64,000 nt of DNA from Syntrophus gentianae (GCF_900109885.1 NZ_FOBS01000015.1:18716-82715); one strand, 5' to 3'; positions 9,371-19,265 are shown, counted from the first letter of the stretch. Numbers and translations: made by a program. The notes: generated by a model from the letters alone, not told the origin.

Positions 9371-10572
9371 GGCTTATCCCCCTTGTAGAGATAGGACCGC
9401 CGGATCGCGGGAATCATGCCCTGGGGACGGAACACCATCATCAGGACCATGGTGGCGCCGAAAAGGAGCATCCGGTAATTCTGGAAAGCCCGCAGATATT
9501 CCGGAAGAAGCATGAGCACCAAGGCTCCCAGAATCACGCCGGGGATGGAACCCATGCCTCCCAGCACGACGATGGAAAGAATCATGGCCGATTCGAGAAA
9601 GGTGAAGCTTGCCGGGTTGATGAAGGTGGTCTTGGCGGCCAGAACCACGCCGGCCATGCCCGCCCAGGTGGCCCCCAGGGCGAAGGCGGTCAACTTGGCC
9701 GTGGTCTTGTCGACCCCCATGGCCTCGCAGGCCAGTTCGTCCTCCCGGAGGGCGATCCAGGCCCGGCCGATGCGTGAATCCTGGAGGCGGTTCACCACGA
9801 AAATCGTCAAAATGCACAGGCCAATCATGAGGTAATAAATATAGACCGTAACCTGCTGGAGATTGAGGTCGATCCCGAACAAACCGGGGCGCGGGATGTT
9901 CGAGATGCCGCTGGGGCCAAAGGAAAAGGCATTCCAGTTTTCCAGGACGAGACGGATGATCTCCCCGAATCCCAAAGTGACGATGGCCAGATAATCCCCG
10001 CGCAGCCTGAGGACGGGAAACCCCAGGAGAATGCCGAACAGAGCGGCAAGCAGGGCGCCGATGGGCAGCGTAGCCCAGAAGCCCAGCCCGAAATGGACAT
10101 GCAGGAGGGCGTAAGTGTAAGCGCCCACGGCACAGAAGGCGATGTAGCCCAGGTTGAGGAGCCCTGCGAGCCCCACGACGATGTTCAACCCGAGTCCGAG
10201 GACGATGTAGAGCAGGGCCGTCGTCAGGATGTTGGTCTGATAGCTGGGGAAAAGGAAGGGGAAGGCGAGGGCGAAGAGGCCGCCGGCAGCCAGAAGGGAC
10301 CGCTTGATCCGGAGATCGTCCAGGACCCTGCGGGAAAAGGAGCGCAGCGAGGAGTCCTCCCCTTCGTCAGGCTTCCGGGCCGACGCCTGACGGGCCAGAA
10401 AGTATTGCCAGAGAAGGGACAGCACGAAACTGCCGATTCCCACGTAGAGCATGTTCTTCCACCGCCATTCCACGATGTGCTCGATCGTGTTCACCCGGAT
10501 GACGAGAAGGGGAAAGGTAAGAAAGAGAAACCAGAAGGCGGTGAGCGCTGCTTTTTTGATCATGGCCTGCAC
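9367..10572 (-). CDS. livM: Branched-chain amino acid ABC transporter, permease LivM
   Basis: 401 residues, strongly hydrophobic with about ten membrane segments. It has an N-terminal extension (first segment about residues 8-25), then the BPD_transp_2 core with GLAGLLNLGYIAFCAVGAY and the cytoplasmic coupling segment SRIGRAWIALREDELACEAM. This is the inner-membrane permease that pairs with LivH. It overlaps livG by 4 nt and follows livH by 1 nt. A second start three codons in (10563) is equally possible. Confidence 0.94.
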   Translation of the reverse strand: MQAMIKKAALTAFWFLFLTFPLLVIRVNTIEHIVEWRWKNMLYVGIGSFVLSLLWQYFLARQASARKPDEGEDSSLRSFSRRVLDDLRIKRSLLAAGGLFALAFPFLFPSYQTNILTTALLYIVLGLGLNIVVGLAGLLNLGYIAFCAVGAYTYALLHVHFGLGFWATLPIGALLAALFGILLGFPVLRLRGDYLAIVTLGFGEIIRLVLENWNAFSFGPSGISNIPRPGLFGIDLNLQQVTVYIYYLMIGLCILTIFVVNRLQDSRIGRAWIALREDELACEAMGVDKTTAKLTAFALGATWAGMAGVVLAAKTTFINPASFTFLESAMILSIVVLGGMGSIPGVILGALVLMLLPEYLRAFQNYRMLLFGATMVLMMVFRPQGMIPAIRRSYLYKGDKP

Positions 10573-10573
10573 C

Positions 10574-11476
10574 TTACACCTTGCGGATAGGAGAGCGCCC
10601 TAAAAGTCCCGAGGGACGGAAGATCAGAACGAGGACCAGCAGCAGGAATGCGAAGACGTCTTCGTAATCGCTGGAGACGTACCCGGTGGCGAAACTCTCC
10701 GTCCAGCCGAGGACGAGCCCGCCGAGGACGGCGCCCGGGATGCTGCCGATGCCGCCCAGCACGGCTGCGGTAAAGGCCTTGATCCCGGCGAGAAAGCCGA
10801 TGTAGAAGTTGATCCGGCCGGTATGGGAGGCAATGAGGACGCCCCCGATCGCAGCCAGGGCGGAACCCAGGATGAAGGTGGTGGAAATCACCTGGTTCAC
10901 GTTGACGCCGGTGAGCATGGCCATCGTCCGGTCCTGGGCGGTGGCGCGCATGGCCTTTCCCATCCGGGTGAACTTGATCAGCACGGTGAGAAGAACCATG
11001 ACGATAGCCGTGGTGGCGATGATGAACAGCTCCGTCGAGCCGATGATATGGGCGTAGGGGGCCAGAAATTCAAACTGCGGCAAAAGGTTGGGGAAGGGGA
11101 GAAAATCGGAGGTCTGGGCGAGAAGGACGTAATTCTGAAGAAAGATGGACATCCCGATGGCGCTGATCAGGGGCGAAAGGCGCGGCGCCTGGCGCAGAGG
11201 CTTGTAGGCGATCTTCTCCACGGTAAACCCGTAAGCGGCAGCATAAACCACGGCGAAGATCGCGGCAAGAATCAGAACGGACACGCCCGAGAAGCCGTTG
11301 AGGGTCAGCACGCTGGCGACAATCAGGGCCGTGAAGGCTCCGATCATGTAAATCTCGCCATGGGCGAAATTGATCAGCTCGATGATTCCGTACACCATGG
11401 TGTAGCCGAGGGCGATCAGGGCGTAGATGCTGCCCCGGGTCAGGCCCCCGACCAGAAGCTCCAGAAAGTAATCCAT
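10574..11476 (-). CDS. livH: Branched-chain amino acid ABC transporter, permease LivH
   Basis: 300 residues with about eight membrane segments. Family motifs are GSIYALIALGYTMVYGI and INFAHGEIYMIGAF at the N-terminus, the coupling segment MGKAMRATAQDRTMAMLTGV, and GGIGSIPGAVLGG near the end. It forms the membrane channel with LivM. It lies 8 nt after the binding-protein gene and 1 nt before livM, inside one operon. Confidence 0.95.
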   Translation of the reverse strand: MDYFLELLVGGLTRGSIYALIALGYTMVYGIIELINFAHGEIYMIGAFTALIVASVLTLNGFSGVSVLILAAIFAVVYAAAYGFTVEKIAYKPLRQAPRLSPLISAIGMSIFLQNYVLLAQTSDFLPFPNLLPQFEFLAPYAHIIGSTELFIIATTAIVMVLLTVLIKFTRMGKAMRATAQDRTMAMLTGVNVNQVISTTFILGSALAAIGGVLIASHTGRINFYIGFLAGIKAFTAAVLGGIGSIPGAVLGGLVLGWTESFATGYVSSDYEDVFAFLLLVLVLIFRPSGLLGRSPIRKV

Positions 11477-11484
11477 TCGTACCT

Positions 11485-12666
11485 TTATTTGACCTCGGAG
11501 AATACCCCGTTTTTAACCTGGTACATGGCGAACCCCACGCCCACGGCCTCTCCCTTTTCGTCAAAATGAATCTTTCCCAGGGGGGTCTCCACCTCCTGGG
11601 AGCGCAGGGCCGCTTTGACCTTCTCATAATCCGGAGAGCCCGCCTTCTCGATGGCGTGAAGCAGCGCCTGGGTTGCGGCATAGGCGTTCAGGAAGAAGGC
11701 GCCTGGGTCGGAGCCGTAGGCCTTCTTATGGGCCTCCGTAGCGGCAATGGTCAGGGGGTTGGCGGAAGTGTCCCGAGGGCCGGTGGCGTAAACGCCTTCG
11801 GCAAAGGAGCCGGCCACCTTGATGAAGGTGATGTCCTTGACGCCGTCATCGGAGAGGAAGGGGGTTTTCATGCCTTTCTTGCGCATCTGCATGACGATGG
11901 AGGAAGCCTCTGGGTGATAGCCGCCGTAAATGACGGCATCGGCGTTGGCCCCCTTGATCTTCTGGACGACGGCCGAGTAGTCCACGGCGCCGGGGGTGAC
12001 GCCTTCAAAGAGGACGACCTGGGCGGTGCCGGAAGTTTCGACAAACTTCTTGGCGTATTCCGCCAGCCCCTTGCCGTAATCGCCCTTGTCATGAAGAATG
12101 GCGATTCTGCGGGCGTTGAGGCGGTTGATGGCGAAATCCACTTCCATCTTTGCCTGGGCGTCATCGGGGGCGATGGTCCGGAAGAAATTGGGATACTGAC
12201 CGCTCTGGGTCAGTTCCGGATTTGTAGCCGAGGGGGAGATGGCGACGATTCCGGCATCCTTGTAAATACCGATGGCAGCCTTTGTCGCTCCGCTGCAGAT
12301 GTGCCCGATGACGGCATCAACCTTTGCCGAGACGAGCTTCGCTGCGGTATTGGCCGCCATTTCCGGTTTGCAGACGTCGTCTTCAACGATGAGCTCAACC
12401 TTTTTCCCCAGGATGCCGCCCTTGGCGTTGATGTCCTTGACCACCAGCTCCGCCGCCTTGACGGTGGGCAGCCCATAAGAGGCCAGATCACCGCTGTGCG
12501 CACCGGCAACGCCGATCCGAATGGTGTTTCCAGCAGCTCCTTTTTCTCCTCCGACCGGCGCCTTTCCCTTCTCCTTGCCGCAGCCGGCCAGAGTTACAAG
12601 GAATAACAGGATCAACAATCCCGAAAATAAAAGTCTCGAAGAAAAACGGTTTGCGAAACGCTTCAT
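11485..12666 (-). CDS. livJ: Branched-chain amino acid ABC transporter, binding lipoprotein
   Basis: 393 residues from the ATG at 12666, which has AGGAGG 5 nt upstream; an earlier in-frame start lacks a site. The lipobox LAGC (Cys29) makes it a lipoprotein in a lipid-anchored Liv system. The mature part is a type I periplasmic binding fold: IRIGVAGAHSGDLASYG, then GHICSGATKAAIGIYKDAGI and a substrate-contact region with SPSATNPELT. It delivers substrate to LivHM. It is the first gene of the operon and has a good promoter upstream. The ligand cannot be named with certainty. Confidence 0.93.
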   Translation of the reverse strand: MKRFANRFSSRLLFSGLLILLFLVTLAGCGKEKGKAPVGGEKGAAGNTIRIGVAGAHSGDLASYGLPTVKAAELVVKDINAKGGILGKKVELIVEDDVCKPEMAANTAAKLVSAKVDAVIGHICSGATKAAIGIYKDAGIVAISPSATNPELTQSGQYPNFFRTIAPDDAQAKMEVDFAINRLNARRIAILHDKGDYGKGLAEYAKKFVETSGTAQVVLFEGVTPGAVDYSAVVQKIKGANADAVIYGGYHPEASSIVMQMRKKGMKTPFLSDDGVKDITFIKVAGSFAEGVYATGPRDTSANPLTIAATEAHKKAYGSDPGAFFLNAYAATQALLHAIEKAGSPDYEKVKAALRSQEVETPLGKIHFDEKGEAVGVGFAMYQVKNGVFSEVK

Positions 12667-12744
12667 TTTGTCCTCCTGAGAGAGTGCCGATGAATTCATT
12701 ATCTCGTTTGAATGACGGGATATTCCGAATTAAAAAATCCAACA

Positions 12745-12773
12745 TTAATACTTAAAAAGTCGGGGGGAGTCAA
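12745..12773 (-). promoter_or_regulatory. Sigma-70-type promoter for the liv operon
   Basis: On the minus strand, TTGACT (12768-12773) and TATTAA (12745-12750) are separated by 17 nt, about 80 nt before the binding-protein start. Five of six -35 bases and four of six -10 bases match consensus. It lies in the only sizeable gap before livJ, between it and der. Confidence 0.55.
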
Positions 12774-12788
12774 GACGAAAACGAATCG

Positions 12789-14138
12789 TCAGGCGTCGGT
12801 GTCCCGGTGCTTTTTCCGGAAGACGATTCGAATGGGGACTTCGGTGAAGCCGAAGGCGTTCCGCAGGGAATTGATCAGGAAGCGTTCGTAGGAAAAGTGG
12901 ATTTCTGAGGGCTTGGCGACAAAGAAGGCGAAGGTGGGAGGTTTGACGGCCACCTGGGTGACATAGTTGAAAGGATGCCCTTTTTTGGCGTACTGTGGCG
13001 GCGGATTCTGGGCGACGATCTCCGTCACCTTCCGGTTCAGCTCCCCCGTGCCGATTCGGGCCGTGTACTGCCGGTAGACCTCTTCCACCAGGGCGAAGAT
13101 TTTTGTGACCCGCTGACCGCTCAGGGCGGAGACGAAGATCATGGGGGCGAAATCCATGAATTTCAGCCGATCCTGAATATCCTTGACGTAGCGGCCCACC
13201 GTGCTGTTGTCCTTGGCAATCCGGTCCCATTTGTTCACCACGAGGATGACCGCCCGGCCTTTTTCGAAGGCGAGCCCCGCAATCTTGGTGTCCTGGTCCG
13301 TGATGCCCTCTTCCGCATCGATGAGGAGCAGGGCGATTTCACAGCGGTCCAGGGTCTTCAGGGCTTGGACGACGCTGTATTTTTCGAGGTTGAGGCTGAT
13401 ACGGCTCTTTTTCCGGATGCCGGCCGTGTCAATGAGCAGATAGTTCCTGCCGTTGAAGGTAAAGGGGGTGTCGATGGCATCCCGGGTCGTGCCCGGTGTG
13501 GGGTTGGCGATGGTTCGTTCATAGCCTAGAATTTTGTTCAGCAGGGAGGATTTGCCCACGTTGGGTTTCCCGATCAGGGCGATCCGGATTCGCTCGCCCT
13601 CTTTTTCCTGTTCGCCTTCTTCGGGAGTTTTCTTTGCCGGAGGGAGATATTCCGCGAGGTCATCCATCAGCTCGTCGATGCCCAGGCCATGCTGCGCCGA
13701 AATGTCGTAGATCCGGGGCACTCCCAGGCGGTAGAATTCGGGCAGGAAGCCTTCATGGCGGGGTCCGTCCACCTTGTTGACGGCGTAAAAGACGGTCTTT
13801 CCCGCTTCTCTCAGCAGCCGGGAGATTTCCATGTCGGCGGGGGTGAGGCCATCCCGTCCATCCATCAGAAAGATGACGAGGTCTGCCTCCTCGATGGCCA
13901 GATGGGTCTGCTCGCGCATCTGAATGAGCAGCGTTTCCGTGGAGGCGGGTTCGAATCCACCCGTGTCGATCAGGGTATACCGGCGGCCGTACCAGGAACA
14001 ATCCGCATAATTCCGGTCCCGCGTAGCGCCCGGCACATCGATGACGATCGCCTTGCTTTTCTGTGACAATCGGTTGAACAGCGTGGATTTTCCCACGTTG
14101 GGACGACCGACGATGGCAACGAACTGGTTTCTTTCCAA
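12789..14138 (-). CDS. der: Ribosome-assembly GTPase Der (EngA)
   Basis: 449 residues with two GTPase domains in tandem, the hallmark of Der: GRPNVGKST with DTGGF and NKVD in the first, GKPNVGKSS with DTAGI and NKWD in the second. A C-terminal KH-like domain follows (VAKPSEIHFSYERFLINSLR). It acts in maturation of the 50S ribosomal subunit and is normally essential. The acidic/lysine linker between domains (KKTPEEGEQEKEGER) is typical. It stands alone on this strand, downstream of the chemoreceptor terminator. Confidence 0.98.
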   Translation of the reverse strand: MERNQFVAIVGRPNVGKSTLFNRLSQKSKAIVIDVPGATRDRNYADCSWYGRRYTLIDTGGFEPASTETLLIQMREQTHLAIEEADLVIFLMDGRDGLTPADMEISRLLREAGKTVFYAVNKVDGPRHEGFLPEFYRLGVPRIYDISAQHGLGIDELMDDLAEYLPPAKKTPEEGEQEKEGERIRIALIGKPNVGKSSLLNKILGYERTIANPTPGTTRDAIDTPFTFNGRNYLLIDTAGIRKKSRISLNLEKYSVVQALKTLDRCEIALLLIDAEEGITDQDTKIAGLAFEKGRAVILVVNKWDRIAKDNSTVGRYVKDIQDRLKFMDFAPMIFVSALSGQRVTKIFALVEEVYRQYTARIGTGELNRKVTEIVAQNPPPQYAKKGHPFNYVTQVAVKPPTFAFFVAKPSEIHFSYERFLINSLRNAFGFTEVPIRIVFRKKHRDTDA

Positions 14139-14364
14139 AAAAGTCTCCCTCTATATTGAAAACTGCAGACAGTCATCCCAAGGCCGCCGTGATTGAGATT
14201 ATAAACAGGAAGTTCGCAAAGACGAGCTTCCGGCAAAAACGAACCGGACAGGAAGGGAAAACAGCGAATTCGAATGATTCCCTGCATTTTTGATCATTTG
14301 ATAGGGGATATTTGTCACAACTTGCCGGACAGTTCAAGAAAAAAGATCGGCGCCGAAACGAGAA

Positions 14365-14390
14365 AGGGCAGGTCTTTGCTGACCTGCCCT
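14365..14390 (-). terminator. Hairpin terminator after the chemoreceptor gene
   Basis: A perfect 10-bp stem, AGGGCAGGTC with GACCTGCCCT, closes a 6-nt loop and is followed on the minus strand by TTTCTCGTTTC. It lies 56 nt past the chemoreceptor stop and before der, as expected for a rho-independent terminator with a modest U tract. Confidence 0.75.
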
Positions 14391-14445
14391 GATCCGGAAA
14401 CGTTTATGTGGTGCTCTGATTATCCGTTCTAATTAAAGCCGTCCC

Positions 14446-16074
14446 TCAGTCCATATCCTTGAAATCGTCGTCATCGAGAGGAAGCACCTGCTCCGGCTGG
14501 ACAACCCGGGTTGTTCCGGCGGCGATTTCCGATTTGCCACGCCGGAGTGCCGGTACCGGAAGGGACTTGGTCGCACGAACGATCTTATCGCCGATCCCCC
14601 TGCGGACGGGACTTCCGGCAAAGGAAGCGGCATTTCCATCCTGACTGCCTTCAATGACGCCAACCAGATCCTGGACATAGGATTTCATCTGCATGGCCTG
14701 GGCGTTCAATTCCTCCGAGGCACTGGCCGATTCTTCCGCGGTTGCCGCCGACTGCTGGGTGACCTTGTCCATTTCCGCGATCGCGATATTGATCTGGGCG
14801 ATGCCGTGGGCCTGTTCGTTGGAGGCGCTGGCGATTTCGCTCACCAGATTTTCAATTTTCGTGATGATCTCGACATTCTCTCTGAAGGCCTCCGTGGTTT
14901 CCTCGGTCAGATCGGTGCCGTTCTTTACGGCGTGGATGGTGTTTTCAATGAGGTTATTGGTGTTCTTGGCGGCCTCGGCGGACCGGAGGGCGAGATTCCT
15001 CACCTCTTCGGCGACAACGGCAAAACCGGCACCGGCTTCTCCGGCCCGGGCGGCTTCCACAGCGGCATTCAGGGCGAGCAGGTTGGTCTGAAATGCAATT
15101 TCATCAATGGTCTTGATAATTTTCGATGTTGCCTGGCTGGATTCGTTGATCTCGGCAATGGCCTTGCCCATGTCTTCCATCTGACAGCCGACTTTTTCCA
15201 CAATGTGCTGCGCTTCGTCCACCATGGCCTTGGCCTGCTGGGCATGATCGGCATTCCGCTGGGTCATGGAGGACATCTCCTCCAGCGAGGAAGAGGTTTC
15301 TTCCAGGGAAGCAGCCTGTTCGGACGTCCCTTCCGCAAGGGACTGGCTTGAGGAAGAAACCTGGCTGGATGCGGCTGAGACCTGATCGGCGCCATCGGAG
15401 AGTCCTGCGACGACCTGGTTGATGGGGCGGGTGATCGTGACCGTAAGGAAAATCCCGAGTCCAACACCGAGAAGCGACCCCAGCCCGGTAATGATCCAGG
15501 CAATCCAGATGGCCTTCTTCGCCGCCGCCGCATTGGCATCGGCGATTGCCTTAGCCTCATCGATTTTCATCTTGGACATTTTGGTCAGGGCGGTCCTGAT
15601 TTTAAGACCGCGCGCTGCGTTTTCACCCTGCATATCGGCCAGGGCTTCATCCTTTTTGCCTTCCTTGATCAGCGTCATGCTTCTTTCCAGCGCCGGGGCC
15701 CAGGATGTACGGGTCGCCATGACTTCATCGTATTCCTTTTTCAATTCACCGCCCTTCACCGATTTGCCGAATTCCAGGAGGGCGGCCTCGTTTTTCTGCA
15801 ACAGTTCATGGAGTTTGTCCGCGAGGCTGCTGACATCCTTATCGTACATGAATTTCTGCATCATCGCGAATCGGAGGGTTCCTGCCATCTCCTGCTGCGT
15901 AATGGCTGCCGTGCTGATATCACCCAGCGGGGCGGTATTGTGCTTATACATCTCCGTGTTCGCCTTGCTGATGGCAGATATCCGGGTTGTCCCCAGCAGA
16001 CCGACCGTAAGGGTGATGAAAGTAACCAGCAAAAAAGCTCCAATTAACTTGACGCTCAACTTCACATTCTTCAT
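14446..16074 (-). CDS. Methyl-accepting chemotaxis protein
   Basis: 542 residues: transmembrane segment at about 9-29, a periplasmic four-helix-bundle sensor domain (to about 185), a second transmembrane segment ([19 protein letters not shown]), HAMP, and a cytoplasmic signalling domain with the conserved tip ([20 protein letters not shown] and [14 protein letters not shown]). It senses a ligand and controls CheA through CheW. A Q/E-rich adaptation region is present ([14 protein letters not shown]). A charged tail ends in DDDDFKDMD rather than the CheR-binding pentapeptide. The cheW gene is 121 nt upstream on the same strand. Ligand unknown. Confidence 0.95.
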   Translation of the reverse strand: MKNVKLSVKLIGAFLLVTFITLTVGLLGTTRISAISKANTEMYKHNTAPLGDISTAAITQQEMAGTLRFAMMQKFMYDKDVSSLADKLHELLQKNEAALLEFGKSVKGGELKKEYDEVMATRTSWAPALERSMTLIKEGKKDEALADMQGENAARGLKIRTALTKMSKMKIDEAKAIADANAAAAKKAIWIAWIITGLGSLLGVGLGIFLTVTITRPINQVVAGLSDGADQVSAASSQVSSSSQSLAEGTSEQAASLEETSSSLEEMSSMTQRNADHAQQAKAMVDEAQHIVEKVGCQMEDMGKAIAEINESSQATSKIIKTIDEIAFQTNLLALNAAVEAARAGEAGAGFAVVAEEVRNLALRSAEAAKNTNNLIENTIHAVKNGTDLTEETTEAFRENVEIITKIENLVSEIASASNEQAHGIAQINIAIAEMDKVTQQSAATAEESASASEELNAQAMQMKSYVQDLVGVIEGSQDGNAASFAGSPVRRGIGDKIVRATKSLPVPALRRGKSEIAAGTTRVVQPEQVLPLDDDDFKDMD

Positions 16075-16195
16075 GAATCCTTCTCTCCTTTGACGCGTAT
16101 TGTAATACCCTGTGAAAGAAACCCTCCAGCTTTACGATCGCAGAGGAATGGCCGTGGGATTCTTTTCGGCGGGGTCAAAATTTTTTTCATCTGTG

Positions 16196-16705
16196 TCATG
16201 AAACAGTCAGCGCCGCCATTTCGTCGGCGCTCAGGACGGCATCGATATCCAGCAGGATTTTAACCGTATTCGCCGATTTGGCCATCCCGAGGATATAGTT
16301 GGTGTCCATGGATATACCGAAACTCGGCGCAGGTTCAATTTCAGCAGCGTGGATATTCAGGACTTCGGAGACGGAGTCCACGACGATGCCGATCGGGATG
16401 GTTCGTGTTATCCCCGTTACTTCGACAACAATAATGCAGGTTCGGTCCGTGTAGTCCCGTTCCTCGAGCTGGAAGCGGTTTCTCAGGTCGATGACCGGGA
16501 TCACTTTCCCTCGGAGGTTGATGACCCCTTTGACATGCGGCGGGGTTTGGGGGACCATGGTAACAGGCATCATACCGATAATTTCCTTAACCTTGATGAT
16601 ACTGATGCCGTACTCCTCGTCAGCCAGCGTGAAGGTCAGATACTTGCCCTCGACATCCGTCATTGACGCTTCGATTTCCGCCAACATCGTGCCCTGTTCT
16701 GTCAT
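16196..16705 (-). CDS. cheW: Chemotaxis coupling protein CheW
   Basis: 169 residues, a single CheW domain: YLTFTLADEEYGISIIKVKE, then PHVKGVINLRGKVIPVIDLR and GIVVDSVSEVLNI. It links chemoreceptors to the CheA kinase in the cytoplasm. A good site (GAGGAG) stands before the ATG. No cheA, cheY, cheB or cheR is in the window, so this pair plugs into a pathway encoded elsewhere. Confidence 0.95.
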   Translation of the reverse strand: MTEQGTMLAEIEASMTDVEGKYLTFTLADEEYGISIIKVKEIIGMMPVTMVPQTPPHVKGVINLRGKVIPVIDLRNRFQLEERDYTDRTCIIVVEVTGITRTIPIGIVVDSVSEVLNIHAAEIEPAPSFGISMDTNYILGMAKSANTVKILLDIDAVLSADEMAALTVS

Positions 16706-16995
16706 TTACTTTTTTCTCCTCTATCTTGTTTTTTCGCTGTTAAGCCATCGTGGCGTTAACGCCCTGGTTTGAAATCGATAATCAGACCGGTTTCCATGAA
16801 CGCTCCGGTCCGTGATCTTTTTTAATTATGAATTAAATTCAAATGTATTGGCGGGATGACCAGGATAAGGGCATTCCCACTGAACAAAACGCCTTGTGTC
16901 AGGCATAAAATGTACCATCGGCGTTTTTGGGAAATATGAATGCAGCTCAATATTGGGGTTGCGGAGAAGGGGAAGGGGGTAAGGAGAAAGGATGA
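16706..16995. other. Intergenic region between dsbI and cheW
   Basis: 290 bases without a convincing gene; a 69-codon minus-strand frame here has no family features and no good start signal. The only structure seen is a short inverted repeat, GACCGG (about 16786) with CCGGTC (about 16806), before cheW. The DNA is more AT-rich than its surroundings and probably holds the cheW promoter, which could not be placed confidently. Confidence 0.4.
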
Positions 16996-17622
16996 TTATT
17001 TTTTTATTCCGACGATAATCCGGGAAACCAGGCAAATCAAGAGAACGGACAGCATCAGACTGAAGAAGAGGACCATGCTCTGTCCCATGTTCAGGAAGTG
17101 ACAGGAGGGGATCAGATACCAGCCGTCACTGTAGAGGTCTGTAAGATATTTCTGCAGCGGACTTAAAACAGCGCCCGCAGGAACAATCGGATAGTCGATT
17201 CCGCAGTCTCCCGTGGGAAGAAAGACGTTGGGGAACCATTCATGGAGAGGCAGGTGAAAGGGGAAGGCCGGTGTGGTGCTGCAGCCTTCAACACCGAAAG
17301 GGTCGTCGCTGGAATAGGCCCTGCCGATCCGGATCAGCGTCAGGGAGTACGCGATCCCCTTTGCCGCGCCGTAGACAGCCACCCCATAGGCGACAAGCTT
17401 CAGGGCGAGAGTCTTTGGATGAACTGTGCCGAAAAGACCGCCGATCACGAGACAGGCCATGGCAAAACGGATGTAGACGCACAATTCGCAGGGCCTCATG
17501 AAGAGCCACTTCTGAAAGATCGAATAAGCCGCCAGCTCAAGCCCGAGGCCGATCACCGCCAGTAAAATCCACGGGACCCGGCTGTCCTGGAAGGCCGCAA
17601 TTTTCTCGATCCATTTCATCAT
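16996..17622 (-). CDS. dsbI: Disulfide oxidoreductase DsbI (DsbB family)
   Basis: 208 residues from the ATG at 17622 (GGGGAG 8 nt upstream); a start at 17655 directly after dsbL is possible but lacks a site. Four membrane segments; the first pair of redox cysteines sits in RPCELCVYIRFAM and a second pair in the long periplasmic loop (GCSTTPAF and TGDCGID). DsbI reoxidises its partner DsbL and passes electrons to quinone. The length and loop fit the DsbI branch better than classic DsbB. It directly follows the DsbL-like gene. No arylsulfate sulfotransferase gene, the known E. coli client, is visible nearby. Confidence 0.8.
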   Translation of the reverse strand: MMKWIEKIAAFQDSRVPWILLAVIGLGLELAAYSIFQKWLFMRPCELCVYIRFAMACLVIGGLFGTVHPKTLALKLVAYGVAVYGAAKGIAYSLTLIRIGRAYSSDDPFGVEGCSTTPAFPFHLPLHEWFPNVFLPTGDCGIDYPIVPAGAVLSPLQKYLTDLYSDGWYLIPSCHFLNMGQSMVLFFSLMLSVLLICLVSRIIVGIKK

Positions 17623-17660
17623 GCCTTCTTGCTCCCCAGAGGCCTGTTTTTTCATAACGG

Positions 17661-18329
17661 CTACTTTGCCATAAGCTCCTTGATTTTGGCGACCATATCC
17701 TCCAGAGATCGAAGGTTTTTCGTAAAGAGCAGATATTTTCCCTTCACGACAAAGGCAGGGATGCCCCGGACCTTGGCAATTTCATAGGCGCCGTCCCAAT
17801 CCTTCAGCCGCGCCTGAGTGGCGGGCTCTTTCAGGAGCCTTTGAAATTCCGCGCTGGAAATCCCGGCAGCATCCAGGCCTGTCTGCAGAAAGGCATCCGG
17901 CCCCTTGTCCCATCTTTCGCGGGCGTCATGATAGGCTTTGTAGTAAGCCAATTTGGCTTTTTTAAAGGAAGCCCTCTCGTCGAAAAGATTCAACCCGGCC
18001 TTCGAGTCTTTCGAAATCAGCGCTGCGAAAAGCTCGCTTGCCTGGACGCCGTATCGGCCCCTGGTTTTAAGATGCCAAGGGGATAATCGGATGCCGTCTC
18101 CAGCCAGAATCTTATCCAATTTGGGGGTCACGGTCTTGTCGTACTTGTAGCAGAAGATGCAGTCGTAACTGAAAACTTCCATCACGGTATTGCCCATGTT
18201 GGGAATGGGCTTTGCCAAGGTCACATAGTAAATATTCTCTTGAACGGCCGCGTGCAGGACCGGGGAAAAAAAGGAAAAAGCAAGAACAAGAGACAATGCC
18301 AGGAATAACGCCACAGATCCCTTTCTCAT
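17661..18329 (-). CDS. dsbL: Thiol:disulfide oxidoreductase DsbL-like (DsbA family)
   Basis: 222 residues with a signal peptide (to about residue 27, LHAA). The thioredoxin-fold active site is CIFC (Cys57, Cys60) in VFSYDCIFCYKYD, and the cis-proline loop is RGIPAFVVKGKY. It introduces disulfides into secreted proteins in the periplasm. The adjacent dsbI gene, 38 nt downstream, marks a dedicated pair rather than a general DsbA/DsbB. DsbL naming is by context; the DsbA superfamily is certain. Confidence 0.85.
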   Translation of the reverse strand: MRKGSVALFLALSLVLAFSFFSPVLHAAVQENIYYVTLAKPIPNMGNTVMEVFSYDCIFCYKYDKTVTPKLDKILAGDGIRLSPWHLKTRGRYGVQASELFAALISKDSKAGLNLFDERASFKKAKLAYYKAYHDARERWDKGPDAFLQTGLDAAGISSAEFQRLLKEPATQARLKDWDGAYEIAKVRGIPAFVVKGKYLLFTKNLRSLEDMVAKIKELMAK

Positions 18330-18377
18330 TTTTAAATTCTCCTCAACGATCCTTCCTTAAAACGGTTTATGCGGGGA

Positions 18378-19265
18378 TTATTCGCTGTATCCGAATTCCC
18401 GGAGCATTCTGGGGTCTTTCGTCCAGTCTTTCCTCACCCGCACGAAAAGCTCCAGGTAGATCCTGGCGGCAAAGAACGTTTCCATCTCCAGCCGCGATTG
18501 CGTGCCGATTTCCTTCAGCATGGACCCTTTTTTGCCGATGAGGATCGCTTTCTGCGAATCTTTTTCCACATTGATCGTGGCCGAGATGCGGATGAGGTTT
18601 TTCGCCTCGTCCTCCTTGAAGGCATCGACGACGACGGCGGCGGAGTAGGGGATCTCCTTGTGGGTCAACAGCAGGATCTTTTCCCGGACAATTTCCGCGG
18701 CGACGAACCGCTCGCTGGAATCCGTCATCATGTCCTCCGGGAAATACCTGGGACCTTCCGGCAGGTATTTCCAGAGTTCGTCCAGGAGCAGGGGAATCCC
18801 GTCGCCCGTCAGGGCGGAAATCGGGATCATCTCGGCAAAGGGGTGCAGGTTGCGGTAGGCGTCCATCTGCGGCAGGAGCTGCTCCCTGCGGATCAGGTCG
18901 ATCTTGTTGAGAATCAGAAATTTGGGGACCGAAGTCGCCTTCAGGGACTCAATAATGAGAAGGTCATCCGGCGTCGTCTCCTGCCCCCCTTCCACGACGA
19001 GTAGAAGAACATCGGAATCGGTAAAGGTTTCCCTGGCGGTGCGGACCATGAGCCGGTTAAGCGGGGTTCGGGCCGAATGGATCCCCGGCGTGTCCACAAA
19101 GATGAATTGGGCGTCTTCCCGATTGAATATCCCCACGATCCGGTTCCGGGTGGTCTGCGGTTTGGACGTGATGATGGCCAGCTTTTCGCCAAGGATGCCG
19201 TTGAGAAGCGTCGATTTTCCTACATTGGGCCTGCCGATGATTCCGATGAAGCCGGATTTGAACAT
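18378..19265 (-). CDS. era: Ribosome-assembly GTPase Era
   Basis: 295 residues, normal length. GTPase motifs are GRPNVGKST (G1), DTPGIHSART (G3) and NKIDL (G4); a C-terminal KH RNA-binding domain holds ILIGKKGSMLKEIG. Era binds 16S rRNA and promotes 30S maturation. CAGGAGG precedes the ATG. In many bacteria era lies directly after rnc; here rnc is on the same strand but a radical SAM gene and an opposing phospholipase-D gene lie between them. Confidence 0.98.
   Translation of the reverse strand: MFKSGFIGIIGRPNVGKSTLLNGILGEKLAIITSKPQTTRNRIVGIFNREDAQFIFVDTPGIHSARTPLNRLMVRTARETFTDSDVLLLVVEGGQETTPDDLLIIESLKATSVPKFLILNKIDLIRREQLLPQMDAYRNLHPFAEMIPISALTGDGIPLLLDELWKYLPEGPRYFPEDMMTDSSERFVAAEIVREKILLLTHKEIPYSAAVVVDAFKEDEAKNLIRISATINVEKDSQKAILIGKKGSMLKEIGTQSRLEMETFFAARIYLELFVRVRKDWTKDPRMLREFGYSE

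Noticed and set aside
7898..9388. 496-residue plus-strand frame
   Set aside because: Antisense shadow of livF/livG, which have complete ATPase motifs.
16826..17035. 69-residue minus-strand frame
   Set aside because: Overlaps the dsbI end, has no ribosome site or recognisable family.
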